Of a stretch of DNA of 64,000 bases, positions 52,073 through 64,000 are shown in pieces. How positions within the stretch are numbered: position 1 is the first letter of the stretch; each line of letters begins with the position of its first letter. The position numbers and the translations under genes were made by a program. Under the pieces are notes generated by a model. The model searched no databases and had not been told where the DNA came from. It saw only the letters and a program-made list of their open reading frames with translations. This DNA comes from Siphonodentalium dalli (lineage: Eukaryota > Mollusca > Scaphopoda > Gadilida > Siphonodentaliidae): positions 127,337,605-127,401,604 of the forward strand of contig CP136064.1 in assembly GCA_032622095.1 (NCBI GenBank), in the 5' to 3' direction.

Positions 52073-53084
52073 CTGAGGTACTGTAGCTTGTTGTGCAGTT
52101 CAGATAAATCTGGTCTTTTTTTTTGAAAAATGCAACCCAGTCCTATCTAGTCCATGAATATATTGCTTGGGAGTGTTTATGACTAAACAGGAATTAATTA
52201 TCACTGTGGGAAATCACATGGTTTCGAGTTGATGAGTATTACACATTCAAAATGGACGAAGCGATCGCAAACGTGGCCAGAAATGAGGACAAAGGCAATA
52301 AACTCGGATAATGATATATATAAATAGTATTTTGGCAGCTACGAACATAAGCTATTCTACTTGTCAAACAAGCTGATACCTCATTTTTGTCCTAACTCAG
52401 TTGTTTGCTCTAACATTCTGACCGAAGTTGTCAGTTGAAGGATTCTCCTAGATGTATGGGCTGGTGTATTTCATGAACCTCTGACTGGCATAAGATATCA
52501 ACATGTATTAAACGTAAACTAACAGTCAAAATGCTATGTTTTGTGTTAGTTCCTGATATATTATGTTTTTGTGAGTTTGCACTCGCCTCGGCCATTTTGA
52601 ATGCGTGGTACTCAACAACCTCAAAACCACATGATTCCCCACTGTGAATTGTACCCACAAAAAGATTGGAGGGTATACTGAACACATGAATGAATCCATC
52701 CATTCGGGCAGATATTTTAGTCAATGGTTGACAGATCTCAATAATATTTGGTATGGATGCTTACCATCACGAAAGCTTCTATTGTCAAAAGGTGTTCCAA
52801 TTTTACTTTCTAGAGTTATTCCCATTTGTTTTTTTGAAAAATGTGCTCTTTTTTTTTTTTTGTCAGTCCACAAAATATCTAAGCTGTGAGTTATCAGATC
52901 TCAATGAAATTTTGTAATGGTGTAAATGATCAATATTAGCTTTTGAAGGGATATATTCATTATGGGAACTGCGATAGTGCAATATTAAAGATCCTGTGCC
53001 AGTACATTCTCTTATATATGCGAGGCTCCCATAATTTCTTTAGACTTCTTATTTATTCAGAAATATTAATTTTCAGTCTAATTT
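52073..53084. other. intergenic, with half hairpin element
   Basis: No gene supported. About 52988-53030 is a half-copy of the CATTCTCTTATATATG hairpin, preceded by GATCCTGTGCC. Confidence 0.5.
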
Positions 53085-54619
53085 TTAACTCAACTTTACT
53101 TTGTAAAGTTTGAGCTATTGTCATGGCTTGGTATCCCTTGTCCGTGTATGCGTGATTCGTCAACAATTTCCTTTAGCACGGGCTACATTATGAAATTTTG
53201 TCATGGGTGTTGACATTGACATGTAGATGGGAACGAGTCATTTTGGGGTCATTCGGCAAAAAAACATGGCTGCCATCTTGGATTTCAAAATTCAATCCAT
53301 TAGCACGGGCTACAGGCCGGAGTGTTCATCTGATCATCATGAAATTTGTCGTGGAAGTTAATATTGACATGTAGATGGGAATGAGTAATTTTGGGGGTCG
53401 TTCGGCCAAAAAACATGGCTGCCAGCAACCATCTTGGATTTTTCTCTTTGCATGACTAAATCCTTTGACACGGGCTACAGGTCGTACCTTTGATTGGATC
53501 ATCATGAAATTTGTCATGGCTGTTGACATTGACATGTAGATGGGAACGAGTCATTTTGGGGTCATTCGGCCGAAAAACATGGCAGGCATCTTGGATTTTA
53601 CTTTGCATGACTAAATCCTTTGGCACAGGCTACAGGTCGTACCTTTGGTCGGATCATTATGAAATTTGTCATGGCTGTTGACATTGACATATAGATGGGA
53701 ACGAGTCACTTTGGGGTCATTCTGCAAAAAACATGGCTGTCAGTGGCCATCTTGGATTTCAAAATTCAATCCATTAGCACAGACCACAGGCCGGAGTGTT
53801 CGTCTGATCATCATGAAATTTGTTGTGGAAGTTAATATTGACATGTAGATGGGAACGAGTCATTTTGTAGGTCATTCGGCCATAAAACATGGCCGCCGGT
53901 AGCCATCTTGTATTTTACTCTTTGTATGACTAAATCCTTTGGCATCGCCTACAGGTCGTACTGTTTGTCTGATCATCATGAAAGTTGTCATTTATGTTAA
54001 TATTGACATACAGATGGGCACGAGTCATTTTGGGGTCATTCGGCCAAAAAACATGGCCACCAGCAGCCATCTTGGATTTTACTCTTTGCATGACCAAATC
54101 CTTTGGCATGGGCTACAGGTCGAATCATGAAATTTGTCATGAATGTTAATATTGACATGTTGATGGGAACGAGTCATTTACGGGTCATTCGGCATGGGCT
54201 ACAGGTCGAATCATCATGAAATTTGTCTTGAATATTAATATTGACATGTTGATGGGAACGAGTCAATTTGGGGTCATTCGGCCATAAAACATGTCTGCTG
54301 GCAGCCATCTTGGATTTTACTCTTTGAATGACTAAATCCTTTGGCACACCCTACAGTCCACTTTCCTCATCCGATCATCACCAAACATATTAATCTTGAT
54401 ATTGATCTACTAGATGGAAGCTATTAAATGTTTTGGAATTTCATTGGAAAACATAGCCATCAGCAACCATCTTGGATTTTACTTTATATATCTCTTCATG
54501 TTGATAGTCTAGTATTACTTAGACCTTTTAACTTTCCGCATTCCTAATCGCTCCATTGACTGTAACACATGAAATTATTCCCTTTCCAAGTTGAGCTACA
54601 GTATCATTGACACTTTCAT
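53085..54619 (+). mobile_element. family H repeat, complete uninterrupted copy (H5)
   Basis: Head AACTCAACTTTACTTTGTAA-AGTTTGAGC at 53085. The end is AAGTTGAGCTACAG, the hairpin, and CATTGACACTTTCAT at 54605-54619. In between are about seven units of 130-240 bp with GACATGTAGATGGGAACGAG, AACATGGC and CATCTTGGATTTTACTC. It gives the reference structure for the interrupted copies. No protein is encoded. Confidence 0.8.
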
Positions 54620-55356
54620 TTATAAAAAGATGCTTTATGGTTTAGCGAGGGACGGTTGACAGGCGGACTCTGGCATCCAGCAACAAACTTATATAACTGC
54701 TGTTTATTGGTGGATTCTGACAATATATTTTTGGTATGTGAGTTAATTGTCATGTGAGACAGCTGTACACAGAAAATTGGGTGCACCTGGACTTTCTAAC
54801 CATATTTATGTCACTTGTTTCTATTGATAGAAATTTCATGTCTGTTACCGCGAGAACTTGGAACAAACGTAAAAAAAATTCATTCATATTTGGTATATGG
54901 ATCTCTCATAACAATATTTCGATTAGTTAGTTAGTTTTGTCCGATTTCTTTTACCTTAGTTCATCTATTTTTAGCAATTTTAGGTCTTTTTAATAGCGTG
55001 ATAAGTTGAATGAACATTAACCACCAATTTCATTCATATTTGGTATATGGAGCTTTTACAACAATATCTCGGAACAAATTCCAAAACCAGATTTGTATGA
55101 TTGTTTTTGCCAGAATTACGGCCATTAGTTTGTCTATTTTTAGCAATTTTATGATTGTTAGCACGAAAACTTCAACCTATTACATTCATATTTGATATGT
55201 GGACCTTGAGCAACAATATCACGATAGAGTTCGAAAACCAAGTTTGTCAGATTTTTTTTAACCTGAGTTATGGCCCTTAATTTGTATTTTTATGTTTTAG
55301 CAATTGTATGACAGTCAGCGTCATGAGTTGATCAAACTTCAACCGATTCCCTTCAT

Positions 55357-57756
55357 TAGCTCAACTTTACTTTGTAAAGTTTGAGCTATTGCCATGGCTT
55401 TGTCGTCCGTCGTCCGAGTGTACGTGATGCGTCAACAATACAGGCTACAGGTCGTACCTTTGATCGGATCATTATGAAATTTGTCATAGCTGTTGACATC
55501 AACATTTAGACTGGAATGATTCATTTTGGGGTCATTTGGAAAAAAAACATGGCCGCCAGTGGCCATCTTGGATTTCAAAATTCAATCCATTAGCACGGGC
55601 TACAGGCCGTACTGTTCATCTGATCGTCATGAAATTTGTCATGGATGTTAATATTGACATGTAGATGGGAACGAGTAATTTTGAAGTCATTCGGCCAAAA
55701 AACATGGCCGCCAGCAGCCATCTTGGATTTTACTCTTTGTATGACTAAATCCTATGACACAGGCTACAGGTCGTACCTTTAGTCTGATCATCATAAAATT
55801 TGTCATGGATGTTAATAATGACATGTAGATGGGAACGAGTCATTTTGGGGGTCATTCGGCCAAAAAACATGGCCGCCAGCAGCCATCTTGGATTTTACTC
55901 TTTGTATGACTAAATCCTTTAGCACGGGCTACAGGTCGTACCTTTAGTCTGATCATCATGAAATTTGTCATGGCTGTTGAAATTGGAATGTAGATGGGAA
56001 CGAGTCATTTTGGGGTCAATCGGATAAAAAACATGGCTGCCAGCAGCCATCTTTGATTTCAAAATTCAATCCATTAGCACGGGCTACAGGTCGTACTGTT
56101 CGTCTGATCATCATGAAATTTGTCATGGATGTTAATATTGACATGTAGATGGGAACGATTAATTTTGGGGTCAATCGGCCAAAAAACATGGCCGCCAGCA
56201 GCCATCTTGGATTTTACTCTTTGTATGACTAAATCCTTTAGCACACGCTACAGGTCGTACCTTTTGTCTGATCATCATAAAATTTGTCATGGATGTTAAC
56301 AATAACATGTAGATGGGAACGAGTCATTTTGGGGTCATTCGGCCAAAAAACATGGCAGCCATCTTGGATTTTACTGTGTGTGTGACTAAATCCTCAGATT
56401 ACTGCTCATTTTTTACACTCCTTTTTATGTTTACCCATACCATGTATGGTAAACAGTGTCGTTGTCCGGATTGACCACTCGTCGTGTGTCCGTCTGTCCA
56501 TCCGTCTGTTTGTCCGTCCGTAGACACTTTACGTGTAATGCGATAACTCAAACATTTTTTTATCTGATCGGAACCAAATTTGGTATGTGAGTTTCTCGGC
56601 CCAAAATACAGATCGAGAATATGGGTTTGATCGAGTTTTTTTTACGGAGTTATGGCCCTTTTTCGACTTAGAATTCATGCATGAGAATTCATGCATGAGA
56701 ATTCATGCATGAGAATTCATGCATGAGAATTCATGCATGAGAATTCATGCATGAATTCTGCCATAACTCAAACATTTTTTATCTGATTGGAACCAAATTT
56801 GGTGTATGAGTTTCTCAGACCAACATACAGATTGAGTTCGAATATGGGTTTGATCGGATTTTTTTTAATGGAGTTATGGTCCTTTGACATATGATTCACA
56901 CATACATGTACTTCGATAAATCAACCATTTTTCAATTGATAGGAACCAAATTTGGTATGTGAGTTTCTCAACTCAAAATACAGAACGAGTTTGAATATGG
57001 GTTAGATCCAATTTGTTATACCAGAGATATGGCCCTTTTTAAACTAAGAATTATCCAGATTATAACCCAAGTAACTTACAATTAATGAATACCTGCTTCT
57101 CTGTGAGCAAGATAAAAGACAATATAGTTTATTGCTTTGAGAGTTATTTATAGCCCTCATATGTTAGCTCTGTATAAGAGATGCAGTTAGTGAATTATTG
57201 GATAAATTGATTTAGCTATCTTTTTAACCACAACTTCGCCATGTGAATTTATTTAACTAGACCAATGGAGCTCTCTAAGTCCTTGGATGATGGGACTACA
57301 TTGGATCAAACAGGGCAGAGATAGGTGATTTAACCCCTTTTATCCATTCCATGTCTTTTAACCTTTTCCATTAAATAAATAATTATATTATTTTGATATC
57401 TCACATGGCAATTTGCAACAACATTAATAGAACTGCTTACACTATGATAGTGGTGACAGGCTCTAGAGTTTAGATGTTATATTAACCCTTCTATATTGAC
57501 TCATACATTCCAATAATTTGTGTTATTACTGGTTATTATGTACATTTTTCATATACTACTTTAGATCATAACAGTATACTCTATAATTCAACATTAAAAG
57601 ATTATGATTCTGATCTGAACAAATTACTATCGCCAAGGGATGGGTTAAACATCTGCCGATCGTGATCGGCCTCTCGTTAATCTCTCTATTCATTGCTCAT
57701 CACAAAAAAATTACCTTCTTTACAAAGTTGAGCTACAGTGTCATTGACACTTTCAT
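55357..57756 (+). mobile_element. family H repeat (H6) inserted into F3 without target duplication
   Basis: The head TTAGCTCAACTTTACTTTGT at 55356 follows CCCTTCA, and the end CATTGACACTTTCAT (57742-57756) is followed by ATTGGATCTTT. Joining the flanks gives CCCTTCAT-ATTGGATC, close to the F3 unit phrase. No duplicated target is seen, as expected for rolling-circle transposons. An F2-type block (56405-57060) interrupts its distal half. Confidence 0.7.
56405..57060 (+). repeat. family F2 block with 14-bp palindromic minisatellite
   Basis: The head is the hairpin TTTACCCATACCATGTATGG with its TAAAC partner, followed by a TCCGTC run (56480-56520). Units with AACCAAATTTGGTATGTGAG and GAGTTATGGCCC follow. 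At 56671-56757 there are six tandem copies of GAATTCATGCATGA, itself made of two palindromes. Confidence 0.75.
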
Positions 57757-57986
57757 ATTGGATCTTTCACAACAATATCTCGATCGATTTCGAAAAATAT
57801 GTTTGTCCAATTTTGTTTTTACCTGAGTTAAGGCCCTTAGTTTATCCATATTTAGCAATTTTATTACTTTAGTGAGAAAACATGAACAAACAATCGATTC
57901 CATTCATATTTGATATCATAAATTGATATGTGAACCTTTCACAACTAATATCTTTGAAATTTGTCGTGGATGTTAATATTGACATG

Positions 57987-60900
57987 CAGTGTTCGCGCTG
58001 TCGGTGGCCAAATTGGCCAATGGCCAATCTTTTTCGAATTTGGCTAATAAAAATTTCATTTGGCTAAACTTTTGGCTAAATTTGTTTTACCCCAAATGGA
58101 GACAGAAAGCATGGAGCTGGAAAGTTAATTAAAAAGCGCTGAATAGATCGACGAGTCCAGACGAAGTTAGCTGACAAAAGTATTTCGTACTTCGGAAATA
58201 TTGTACCGTAACGGTCCAATAAATATGTGGATTTTTGTTTGTACACGGTCGATGCCACCGACTATGTATGCTTTGAAGAGAGTTGTTATCAGTGAGCACA
58301 ATGAATAGGTGAATACCTATAGTCTGGTCGATAAAAGGTTTGACCTAGAAAAAATTTGGACTAAGTTGGTTTTTATTCCATTTTGAAGAGGAATATTTCC
58401 TCTACAACATATCCAAAATCCGCTAAAATCTGCTATGAGCAAACTTTTTTACAGAGATTTTTTAAAATGCTCATTTTTCGACCTTGCGAAGTACGTTTTT
58501 CTACAATATCCCTCATCGGCGACACCAGAACGCATTAATCCTCCATCCGATATATACCAGTTTGTGTAAACGAGTATAGGGGGCGAATAGAGTGACAAGG
58601 ACAGAAAACAATGCAATCGCGGCAATGAAATGGCTGTCAAAATGGCCGCAACTACAATCCATGCTAAGATGAAAGCAACATATTGGATAACCCCCTATAA
58701 GCGAAAATACACATTTGTAATTTACAAGAATGTTGTTATATATCTTTAAAGGTACACATATAATTAAAACAGATCTATCTGAATGATTTATCGATCACTG
58801 CTACGCACATTAACCCAATGGTTTACGTTCGGGTTTTCTTATTAGAATACACCCGACAGTCGGACCAAAAACAGTTATTTTGGGCATGCAACACACGAAG
58901 TAATATTTTGTCACACAGTGCGTGGTAGTTTCCTTTTGGAATGATGATTAATTATTGAATGTAAAGCAGAAACTGAAGAGCCCACCCTATCTGTGTAAAT
59001 ACTAGTCATATTTCCAGAATTTTCAACACTCTCCGTGACAATAAACCATACACGTATGTCGTAATGCTGATTATACTGTCAAGAAACACTTATCTCTTCA
59101 ACAGAATAGTACCATATCTCACTAGATCGAAGAGACTGTACGTCGTACATTTTATTTAGTACTAATTTTCATGGTGCTCCCAAACCGGTTTCTTAGTAGA
59201 CAATTATGTTCAAATTACTTCAATCGGCACTTTACAGCATGAATATGTACCCCGCAATACACACTATTAGTTGTCAGTATCTTGTTGTTTGAAATTATGT
59301 TACCATTGCCACCCACATACTTGCGCTAAATATCAGGTCATCAGCGTTTACAGTTATTAGTTCTGCGTTTACCATTCACGCAATGTTGCTATTTATGGTT
59401 TTGTATGCATCAGATATGTGTAACATTAGGGAGAATGGGTAAACGCGGAGATGCGGTTGCAGAAAAGGTCGTACGTTTCGCGTATATGTGGCCTTGGTGC
59501 ATTTTAATAAGTGCACATAATTTCCAGGTATAAAGACAGTCTCTGCCATAGAGTATGTAGGCAAATTGGGTTATGTTGAGAATTTATTGAAGATAGTCTA
59601 TTGTAATCCTTTGTATTTTGATAAATTGTGTTCATGGTATACCACCATGTATTTGTGTGATAAAAATGTAATATTCGTGTTTAATCACTTGACCGGAGGC
59701 AACTATGACTACTATTTTAAGACACGGACAATAGGATCTACACATTTTACCTAGTACCATATGAATAGCTCTCATACTGTTCTATAGTAGTGAATTTTGA
59801 CAGACTGTGTGTTGTAGATTCAAAAATAAATGATTATCGGTCACATTCGTGAGACTGTTTTCATTACATATATTTCTGCTTCTAGAAAAGGTCACACAAT
59901 GAGTACATCCCTATTAGATCACATTTAACTGTTTTAATACACATATATTACACGATTCAAGATAAACTACAGATAAAACTGCGTTATTCTTCTATTTCTT
60001 GGCGCCCAAAAAGTTCATATTCAATCGTTGTATGAGACCTGGCTTTCGGTTGCTCTCTCGCGAGATACATTAGAGAGAATTCTTACATACTATTATCAAT
60101 AGCTCCCCTTATACTCTGAAATCATTCTTCCTCGTATAATTCGACGGCCTGTTCGTTCTTGTATAACCAGCTATTCAATTTTCCGCAAATTGTAAATTTC
60201 ATTCGATTTTGTCCATTTTGGTGGCCATTTTGGACAGACATTCTACCGATATGGTTTACGACTAAGGATTTTTTGTGTGGATTTTATTTTATTACTAATT
60301 TGGTATTTGTTGGCGCACCTACCACAGAAATTCAGGATTTTTCTATACCAACTGCCATCATGGACGCCATCTTGTATTACAGAAAATGCTCAAAGCGGAT
60401 TTTAGCGGATTTTGGATATGTTATAGAGGATATATTCCTCTTCAAAATGGAATAGAAACCAACTTAGTCCAAATTTTTTCTAGGTTGACCCTAAAATTTT
60501 AGTTTATCGACCAGACTACTAGTGACTACTAGCTGTTGTTTTATGGAGTGTTTTTGTAATGACCAATAAATTGGGGGATCGGAATAGTATCCATCATTCA
60601 CATTCACTGCACATAATCAAACTTCACGAGACAGCAACAGGTAAGCTCTAACATTTAACCAGCCTAATCGTGAAAACGCTTAATCTGTACACTGGTTATG
60701 TAATTTTTTATTGATTAGGCAGTCTGCAAGATAAACTACCTAAATGCATTTTTCCTTAATTGGATGTACAGGCGAGCCATTCTTTACTCAATGGTTACAT
60801 AATGTGTCATAAACTGCATCCCGGCCAATAACAACATGGCTTCACATCATAAAAGGTTTGAATACAATAGATATTTAACAGTTATCACCTTAATATAATA

Positions 60901-61083
60901 AGCAATAGTTAGCGACCGTCATGGTGTCAGCGACATAACAGTTATTACAATTGGTTTAGCAGATTTATGTGATTATAATTATATAGAATGTTTTTAGTCA
61001 TTAATTGTGAAGCGGCGAGAAAATGAGGAATTAATTTGGCTAAACTTTTGGCCACAAGATTTTTCGGTCCAGCGCGAACACTG
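57987..61083. mobile_element. hAT-type element with TTGGCTAA/TTGGCCAA subterminal words
   Basis: CAGTGTTCGCGCTG begins the element and CAGCGCGAACACTG ends it. A perfect 8-bp duplication TTGACATG lies at 57979-57986 and 61084-61091. The empty site ATTGACATGTAGATGG is abundant in sister repeats. Words such as TTTGGCTAAACTTTTGGC occur in both ends. A long-TIR element (58322-60516) makes up most of its body. Confidence 0.93.
58322..60516. mobile_element. long-TIR element nested in the hAT element
   Basis: Inverted arms of more than 100 bp start GTCTGGTCGATAAA and include AACATATCCAAAATCCGCTA. Flanks read TA (58320-58321 and 60517-60518), or CTA if the element is taken as 58320-60518, so the duplication length is ambiguous. 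Open frames inside (for example near 60159-60455) run into the arm and are not recognised. Confidence 0.75.
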
Positions 61084-61462
61084 TTGACATGTAGATGGAA
61101 ACAAGTCATTTTGGGGTCATTCGGCCATAACACATGGTTGCCTGTAGCCATCTTGGATTTTGCATGACCAAATCCTTTGACAACCTACTGTCCACTTCCC
61201 TCATCTGGTCATCACCAAACTTCATATTGATCTTGATATTGATCTACTAGATGGGAGCTATGAAATGTTTTTGATATTAATTGGAAAACATAGCCGCCAG
61301 TAGCCATCTTATATATTATTTTATATATATCTCTTTATGTTGATAATCTAGTATTACTTAGACATTTCAACTTTCAGCATTTCTAATCACTCCATAGACT
61401 GTAACACTTGAAATTATTCCCTTTCCAAGTTGAGCTACATGCAGTGTCATTGACAGTTTCAT

Positions 61463-62400
61463 TAGTGATTCTTGGTTGAACAGATTCACTCTTATGAGCA
61501 AAAAAACTCAACCAGAGTCATCTTTGATGCGCAGCCCTTGTTTGCTATCTGAGCAGATATCTCTCATGGTTTAATTTGGCTTTGTGGAGGTATACCAGCA
61601 GCCATGCAGCAACTTCTTCTTTGAAATGCCTCGTGGTTTTCAATTGCACAGGTTTGTTGAATCATTTTTTCCACAGTGACCTTTATAATCTCAGATTTTC
61701 AAAAGACACTACATATGCGTAACATAGGTATATTCTCTATGTTAGAACTATATAATGAGTTTGCCTGTGTAACTATTTTCTGGAGGTGCTATGCATCCAA
61801 CCAAGAGAAAAATAAGCTAAAGTGTGTTGATCTATGCTATAATCTTGGCCACATATCAAGAAACTGGCTATGCTAAAGACCGATTCCATATCGAGTAGTC
61901 TTCAAATAGCCATTTTCTTGAAAATGAGTTTTCTTATCGCATTCAGGGAAAAACCAATTATATGAGCGACATGCGGTGATTTTTGATAATGGCAAATTTC
62001 CAATCATTCAGAAGGTCAGAAAATTAACTCTCACAATGTTCTGCATTATGTTCTCAATTCATTAAAAATACCATTTAATATGATTGGATGAATAACATAA
62101 GAGATACAAGGTATTATATGGGGGGGACTTACTTTTTTGAGGTGTTTATATTCTCCAAGGGTGTGTTTTGCCTCTCTTCAGACAAATGTTTATCAACAAC
62201 AGCCAAATATAAAATAAAGATGATTTTTTTAGGCTATCCTGAAAAATAACCAATATCAACTTGCATCCTTTTGACTGTAAGGTGAATATATGCTCATCCA
62301 TTCATATTTAATTCTTAAGCTCATCTCCAATATTGCAAAAATTTGTGGCATATGGAATTAAAGTTTTGCTAAATGACCAGATATTTGCACCAATTTCTCC
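61463..62400. other. intergenic, nothing recognised
   Basis: AT-rich; no coding segment, RNA gene or paired inverted repeat could be supported. Confidence 0.4.
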
Positions 62401-62493
62401 TTTATTAAATTAAAATAGTTCTGCAAAGGCACAGTAAATGTAAATAAATAATTACAGTAAACTGATAAAAATGAAATAATGACATTACAGTGC

Positions 62494-62534
62494 TTATTTC
62501 AGTGAATCATCAGAGGACACAGGCACTTCATCCA
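62494..62534 (-). CDS. possible terminal exon of a minus-strand neighbour
   Basis: On the minus strand a good acceptor (CTACATTCTTTCAG) precedes 41 nt reading DEVPVSSDDSLK and stop TAA (62494-62496). AATAAA follows at 62401-62406 on the minus strand. The acidic, serine-rich tail is plausible as a C-terminus, but no upstream exon was identified and the protein is not recognised. Confidence 0.2.
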
Positions 62535-63464
62535 CTGAAAGAATGTAGCATTCAACTAATATTTTGAAACATTCCTACCACACTGATCATACCATGAAAC
62601 TGGATATATTGCCAAAGATTCTAACAACGAGAATTGTTACTTATAAATATAATTATAATAATAAATTAGAATGATGTTGGGTGCTGCCAACTTTCCTATA
62701 AAATTTATGAAAATAACCACATGTACTTTGAGCAAGATTCTCTATTTAATCACCCCAGCAGGGAGAGTTCCACATTACTTTAAAATAGCAACTGAAAAGA
62801 GTATTATCTTTGAAACGAGCTTAGTACTGGCATTTTTGAATCGTCATTTAATAATCCATAAATTGTAATGTGTAAGGTTCCAATAGGTTTACAAGGAGTT
62901 GCCCAATGATAGCTTTAAATGCAGTTCAGTTCTCTCATTGAGTGTTGTGCCAGGTATGAAAATGAAATATTTTATATGTGGAATCTGTGTAAAGTACAGT
63001 GTAAAGTGGTCTTTTTGGTCAGATGACTGCAATGCGTTGGTCCGTTGCGATGACATGATCCTTTGCCTGCGTCAAACCATTCACAAGGGTTTTTAATGTA
63101 AATGAATTCTACGATATCTTCAAATCCAGTTCAGCGAAACAAAACAGGTTGATAAATATGTGATATACTTTTATACGGACTTGTAATGCCATATAAAAAG
63201 TTACATATTTAAAGTAATAAATTAAAAATATGGAATCATAAAGATTATTGTTAACCTTTTCCTCAAAGTTAAAATTATATTTGCTTTCTGTGAAAAATAT
63301 TGAAAACGGCTAAACATGTATACATAATTTAAAGGTTCAAATGAGCCTTGTCTGCTTAAAACTCACAAGTAAAATAATTTAAGTAAATTTAAATAGTGGG
63401 GAGTACAATAATATCTGATGGTGGGGTCAGGTTTGTGCCAATTTGTCTGGTTCATCTATGTTTA

Positions 63465-63635
63465 CAGTAATGCTCTAAGTAATCGACTTCTTAACCACAG
63501 CAGAATTATGGGTAACTTTTCAGGATTTAGTCGGAAATATGGCTTGTTGCCATTCATCGGAAAGCTCTCCCCGACACTGAAAAGTTACCCATAATTCTGT
63601 TGTGGTTAAGAAGTCGATTACTTAGAGCATTACTG
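63465..63635. mobile_element. TA-flanked MITE with about 60-bp TIRs
   Basis: CAGTAATGCTCTAAGTAATC and its complement begin inverted arms of about 60 bp. The arms differ at about one position around a 55-bp loop. TA flanks it at 63463-63464 and 63636-63637, as for Tc1/mariner-type MITEs. Confidence 0.88.
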
Positions 63636-63873
63636 TAGATGTCACCAAAACAGGTGTCCATATATTCTCTGTAAAGCTGAGCACAACTACAAAATTAAAC
63701 TGACATCCATCAAGTTTACTTTAATAACATGAAAGTTATCACATGGTTGTCAGTATGGTTATGGTTGAAACAGACATCCAATGATCGAACTGTATGAAAA
63801 AGGTTTGTGATTAGCCCTTTGGTGACTAAATACTTGCTGATGAGTAGTTACTTCATTCTCATTGATTCATTTA

Positions 63874-63999
63874 TAGGGATGTTCAACTGATGAGTTCAGA
63901 ACAGCCTTAGGCTGTTTGTTGAATTATTAGCAAAACATCAAATGAACCCCTAAAAGAGGGTCTATGCTGTCGTCTGTTTATGATATCTGAACATCCCTA
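63874..63999. mobile_element. small element with TAGGGATGTTCA ends
   Basis: TAGGGATGTTCA at 63874 and TGAACATCCCTA ending 63999 are perfect inverted repeats of hAT style. The right flank is cut by the window edge. The one base seen (C) does not match the left octamer TTCATTTA, so the duplication is unverified. Confidence 0.55.
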
Positions 64000-64000
64000 C

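Larger units (their letters stand above)
54625..57955 (+). repeat. third tandem-unit family (F3), split by copy H6
   Basis: Units with TTCATTCATATTTGGTATAT, CAACAATATC-CGAT, TTTTGTCCGATTT and TTAGCAATTTTA run from about 54780 to 55356. They resume at 57757-57955 with GGATCTTTCACAACAATATC. The sequence between is family H copy H6. Confidence 0.65.
57956..61462 (+). mobile_element. family H repeat, 5'-truncated copy (H7), split by a hAT element
   Basis: TTTGTCGTGGATGTTAATAT runs up to the TTGACATG duplication. The repeat resumes at 61084 with GACATGTAGATGGAAAC and ends in the hairpin GTGTCATTGACAGTTTCAT at 61462. Confidence 0.7.

Noticed and set aside
53085-54619. Family H units as a cluster of related genes or non-coding RNAs
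   Set aside because: Units are degenerate, interrupted by stops and occur in introns in both orientations with transposon-like ends; mobile-element origin explains them better.
56671-56757. GAATTCATGCATGA array as a cloning-vector or linker artefact
   Set aside because: It contains restriction-like palindromes, but it is embedded in a normal F2 unit whose sequence continues on both sides, so local slippage is more likely.

Overview
This is a 64-kb piece of an AT-rich animal nuclear genome. It holds one clearly recognisable gene: a complete, intron-split glyceraldehyde-3-phosphate dehydrogenase (GAPDH) on the + strand. The ten coding exons lie between 20372 and 50197. They join without any frame error into 1014 nt (337 residues plus stop), and all nine introns have GT-AG ends. 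Intron phases alternate 2,0,2,0 and so on. A plausible promoter and non-coding first exon lie near 11.45-11.58 kb, and a poly(A) signal lies at 51072. The organism is most likely a marine invertebrate. Long arrays with TCCGTCCG heads and 170-200-bp units with hairpin ends resemble rolling-circle-type repeats known from bivalves and other lophotrochozoans. That assignment is inference, not proof.

Layout. 1-2195: a 163/164-bp satellite with an 8-monomer (about 1309 bp) higher-order period. 2.2-11.4 kb: intergenic repeats, including a hAT-type element with a perfect 8-bp target duplication (7016-8229) and several minisatellites. 11.4-20.35 kb: candidate promoter and a 5' UTR intron. This intron holds two head-to-head copies of a rolling-circle-like repeat (called family H here), which are broken by a TA-flanked foldback element, a small hAT element and two PIF/Harbinger-like elements with TTA duplications. 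20.37-50.2 kb: GAPDH, whose introns are largely built of nested transposable elements. 50.2-51.1 kb: 3' UTR containing a TTAA-flanked palindromic MITE. 51.1-64 kb: a Mutator-like element with about 100-bp TIRs and a 9-bp duplication, then more family H copies, a 3.1-kb hAT element with another long-TIR element inside it, and small MITEs.

The most informative part of the window is its transposon stratigraphy. Many insertions can be dated relative to each other because the target duplication and the empty site (in sister repeats) are both visible. Six hAT-type elements have similar tips, but each carries its own private subterminal palindromic word. The most unusual gene-level feature is the 5' splice site of GAPDH exon 9. 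The exon end plus the donor has been amplified into a 38-bp x 14.6 tandem array, giving 14 near-identical decoy donors directly behind the true one.

No tRNA, rRNA, CRISPR array or intact transposase gene was found. A weak candidate terminal exon of a minus-strand neighbour is at 62494-62534.
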